Below, piece after piece: positions 21,801 to 22,761 of a DNA stretch of 22,761 nt. A program made the translations under genes and the position numbers. The notes below the pieces were generated by a model. It was not told the origin of the DNA, made no database searches, and saw only the letters and a program-made list of their open reading frames with translations. The DNA comes from a virus, in IMG/VR virus record IMGVR_UViG_3300037882_004998, positions 1-22,761 of that record; one strand, written 5' to 3'. Numbering within the stretch: position 1 is the stretch's first letter; each line of letters starts with the position of its first letter.

Positions 21801-22683
21801 TAAGTATCAGAAACTTATCACGGTAACTGGGTTATCTGAAGACCAATTGACAGCAATCAAATTAGCAGCTGAAAAGAAACGGGCTGAGATTATCAATAAA
21901 AACGCTAAGGAGCGACTTGATAAAGAGAAGGCTGTAACAGACAAGATAAAAGAGGCAGAATTGGCATTGAAGGATGCACGGCTTAATGCGTATGAGCAGG
22001 GCATTGGTATCATGCGGCAGTTTGTGGGAGAGAATACGGCATTGGGTAAGGCGTTGTTTGCATTTGAGAAGGCTGTGGCTATTGCGCGTGTGATATTGGA
22101 GTTACAGAAGCAGAAAGCGTTTATTGCGAGTACCGGTGCAGCGATGGGACCAGCAGGCATACCTTACATTGCTACGGCTACGACAGCTGCGGCGATTAAT
22201 GCCAGTATTTCTATTGCAACAATTGTTGCAACTGCGGCACAAGAAGTAAAGCAAAAGAAAATGGGTGGCTATAACGTGCGCGGGGCAGATGATGGGCAGA
22301 TGTATAATGCCCAATATATTGGTTCGCCACGGACAGGAATGTTGCCACCAACACCGAGTCTTGTGTTGGCAAGTGAAGCGGGCCCAGAATACTATGTATC
22401 AAACAGTTCACTCACACGCTCCGATGTGGCGTGGCATGTGAGGATGATAGATAATATTGTAACCTCTGGCTCAGTGAAGCAGAGGGTAGATGGTGGATAC
22501 GATAGACCTATTGTAACTACACAGGATATTCAGCCCGCAGTAAGTGATACACTATTAGTCACAATATTGAGTGAGCTTAATACTACGCTCAAGCAAGGTA
22601 TTGAAGCGAATGTGACAATAGGTTATCCTCAAATAAAAGACATAACTATTGCTCAACAGCGACTTCAAAACATTAAAAGGTGA
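18850..22683 (+). CDS. Tail tape measure protein (TP901-like core), 1277 aa
   Basis: The protein sets tail length and is ejected into the cell. Residues about 1-110 are helical coiled coil. Residues about 170-430 resemble the TP901 tape-measure core (EVPEAVTDLTTFMNQFELDA; PDISAAIKEFGAGAKSANV; KGGEAGTKLRNILIAI). Hydrophobic helices lie at about 487-575 (TIVLFGKAIGVAAVALLTYL and others). A long charged coiled coil covers about 580-1060, with a second hydrophobic patch at about 1095-1130. The end reads MGGYNVRGADDG and then LASEAGPEYYV, a typical tape-measure C-terminus. ATG 18850 is preferred over an upstream start at 18763, which would begin inside the terminator. Four exact, 9-base or near motif copies fall here or close by (18797 variant, 19958, 20279, 20787). 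A terminator follows the stop. Confidence 0.9.
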   Translation: MAQSTATIYINGKEVDNTLKGLTAEAARLNAELKRVELGSEEFATKAEALRKVEAIIVDQRKALREYADSFKAATPVVEGSINQLKTKHTELLKELENLKRGTSEYTAKLKEVGASAQEIKKVDAEIAKISKTTEVASNSLLKVAGVMAAAFVADKIVSAGTHIGTLVIEYQNAASSLSAITGVTGEELQKLEAHADGLTTIILDNGKKITNASADILKGMKLVGSAKPELLKSAEGLSEVTKQAIILARAAGQEVPEAVTDLTTFMNQFELDASNAARAINVLAAGSKEGAAEIPDISAAIKEFGAGAKSANVSIEASVALVEVLGDKMIKGGEAGTKLRNILIAIKAPEGLDKEARRQLTEHGVSFDVLRDKTKSLGDRLTELAKIQGDANALVQVFGKENVTAAEVLLTNINRFKQLEKAVTGTNEATKQAVIMSDNLGNDMKVMQDEANNAALSFGQRLAPAARSLVQGLTNLLRGVKENWETIVLFGKAIGVAAVALLTYLATVKAVAIYNRLAAVATAFYQGVVLVMTNGLAAAAAAQRILNFVMSINPIGAVISLVTSLAAAYAMFSNTVTDTVRAQRLVNEVNNEAAKSIVEQKLKLEQLLKTAKDEKRSKDERIDAIKKLNQLSPEYLGNLTLEKINTEGATEAVNKYVSALEKKAKSEAALQKRTELEKQLMDLNNGQTDTSAGILQTVGNSLLSAGNGFSFAARQAETSLKNADDAQKRIQTQIDAVNKYVEKNQIDFSPTPSKLNNATAAPKIKDAEKAEKAAERELNREEAKLQKLKDVLQQYHNDVDQLNSNHDAAEEIRIREKYEKQIAIAKELLESKDVSIRTAANAAIIELQGLAESEIEAQQKKHLRDLEKSLVKHQEDVAALEKKDDEVKLTNIRQKYAKELAELTLLEGSKKLDVAKKAAEDKIALETALNAELEAETDRFNDAQEQKLIVELDKELKARLKAEEDYLSFTGQNEALELLQLEDKYQKLITVTGLSEDQLTAIKLAAEKKRAEIINKNAKERLDKEKAVTDKIKEAELALKDARLNAYEQGIGIMRQFVGENTALGKALFAFEKAVAIARVILELQKQKAFIASTGAAMGPAGIPYIATATTAAAINASISIATIVATAAQEVKQKKMGGYNVRGADDGQMYNAQYIGSPRTGMLPPTPSLVLASEAGPEYYVSNSSLTRSDVAWHVRMIDNIVTSGSVKQRVDGGYDRPIVTTQDIQPAVSDTLLVTILSELNTTLKQGIEANVTIGYPQIKDITIAQQRLQNIKR

Positions 22684-22686
22684 ACC

Positions 22687-22717
22687 AAAGACCAGTGCGA
22701 CAAGCACTGGTCTTTTT
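22687..22717 (+). terminator. Intrinsic terminator after the tape measure gene
   Basis: A perfect 12-bp stem (AAAGACCAGTGC, 22687-22698, with 22704-22715) with loop GACAA is followed by a T-tract to 22717. The next unit's promoter is not seen before the window ends. A 14-bp palindrome CAAGCAATTGCTTG lies at 22739-22752. Confidence 0.92.
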
Positions 22718-22761
22718 CATATATCGGCATTTTTTTTACAAGCAATTGCTTGGATGGACAG

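Noticed and set aside
1-22761. CRISPR array, tRNA, rRNA, IS element or att site
   Set aside because: No regularly spaced repeats, cloverleaf-like sequence, transposase or integrase was seen; the iterated motif is irregularly spaced and in both orientations, so it is not a CRISPR.

Overview
All recognisable genes in this window are on the + strand. They form the morphogenesis and lysis region of a tailed phage or prophage: packaging, lysis, prohead protease, major capsid protein, portal, connectors, tail hub and tape measure. The host is most likely a Bacteroidota bacterium. Exact or near-exact TAnnTTTG -7 boxes precede transcription units, gene starts follow A-rich leaders without clear Shine-Dalgarno sequences, and several proteins resemble families typical of Bacteroidota phages (DUF6712-like connector, GH108-type muramidase). 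No sheath protein, integrase, transposase, tRNA, rRNA or CRISPR array was seen. The tail type is therefore unproven but more siphovirus-like than myovirus-like.

Layout. 1-840: a small coiled-coil ORF and an HTH protein. 840-3830: unit A, with an unknown gene, a terminase small-subunit-like HTH protein and the terminase large subunit. 3860-5300: unit B, a lysis cassette of a 43-aa ORF, GH108-type muramidase, 38-aa ORF and holin. 5300-5890: a lone unknown gene behind a 17-bp inverted repeat that overlaps its promoter, a possible moron or regulator. 5910-9780: unit C, with a small virion protein, ClpP-like protease/scaffold, major capsid protein, a small coiled-coil protein and an abundant-type virion protein with a probable -1 frameshift extension. 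9828-13054: unit D, two unknown genes, the portal and a connector. 13090-18690: unit E, a connector or tail-terminator candidate, two large tail proteins, a chaperone candidate and a gp10-like protein. 18756-22717: unit F, the tape measure protein. No gene-free stretch exceeds 300 bp. The longest (9779-9924, 15327-15459, 18685-18849) hold terminators, promoters or AT-rich leader.

Three things stand out. First, each of the six units begins with the same compact cassette: an intrinsic terminator whose T-tract ends a few bases before TGTCC, then exactly 32 nt from the first base of TGTCC to the first base of a YAnnTTTG-like -7 box. This looks like a phage-specific terminator-promoter insulator replicated along the genome. 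Second, the decamer CCCCTCAGTA occurs 17 times exactly on the two strands, plus four copies of its 9-base core and several one-mismatch forms, in genes (in different reading frames) and between genes. Its poly-C arm varies from 3 to 10. It is a HIP1/uptake-sequence-like iterated motif of unknown function. Third, the gene at 9126 ends in a canonical CCCAAAC slippery heptamer abutting its UAA stop, and the -1 frame encodes a 30-residue extension with a tandem W-x-TPDGE repeat.

Gene functions are inferred from motifs and synteny read by eye. No database search was run.
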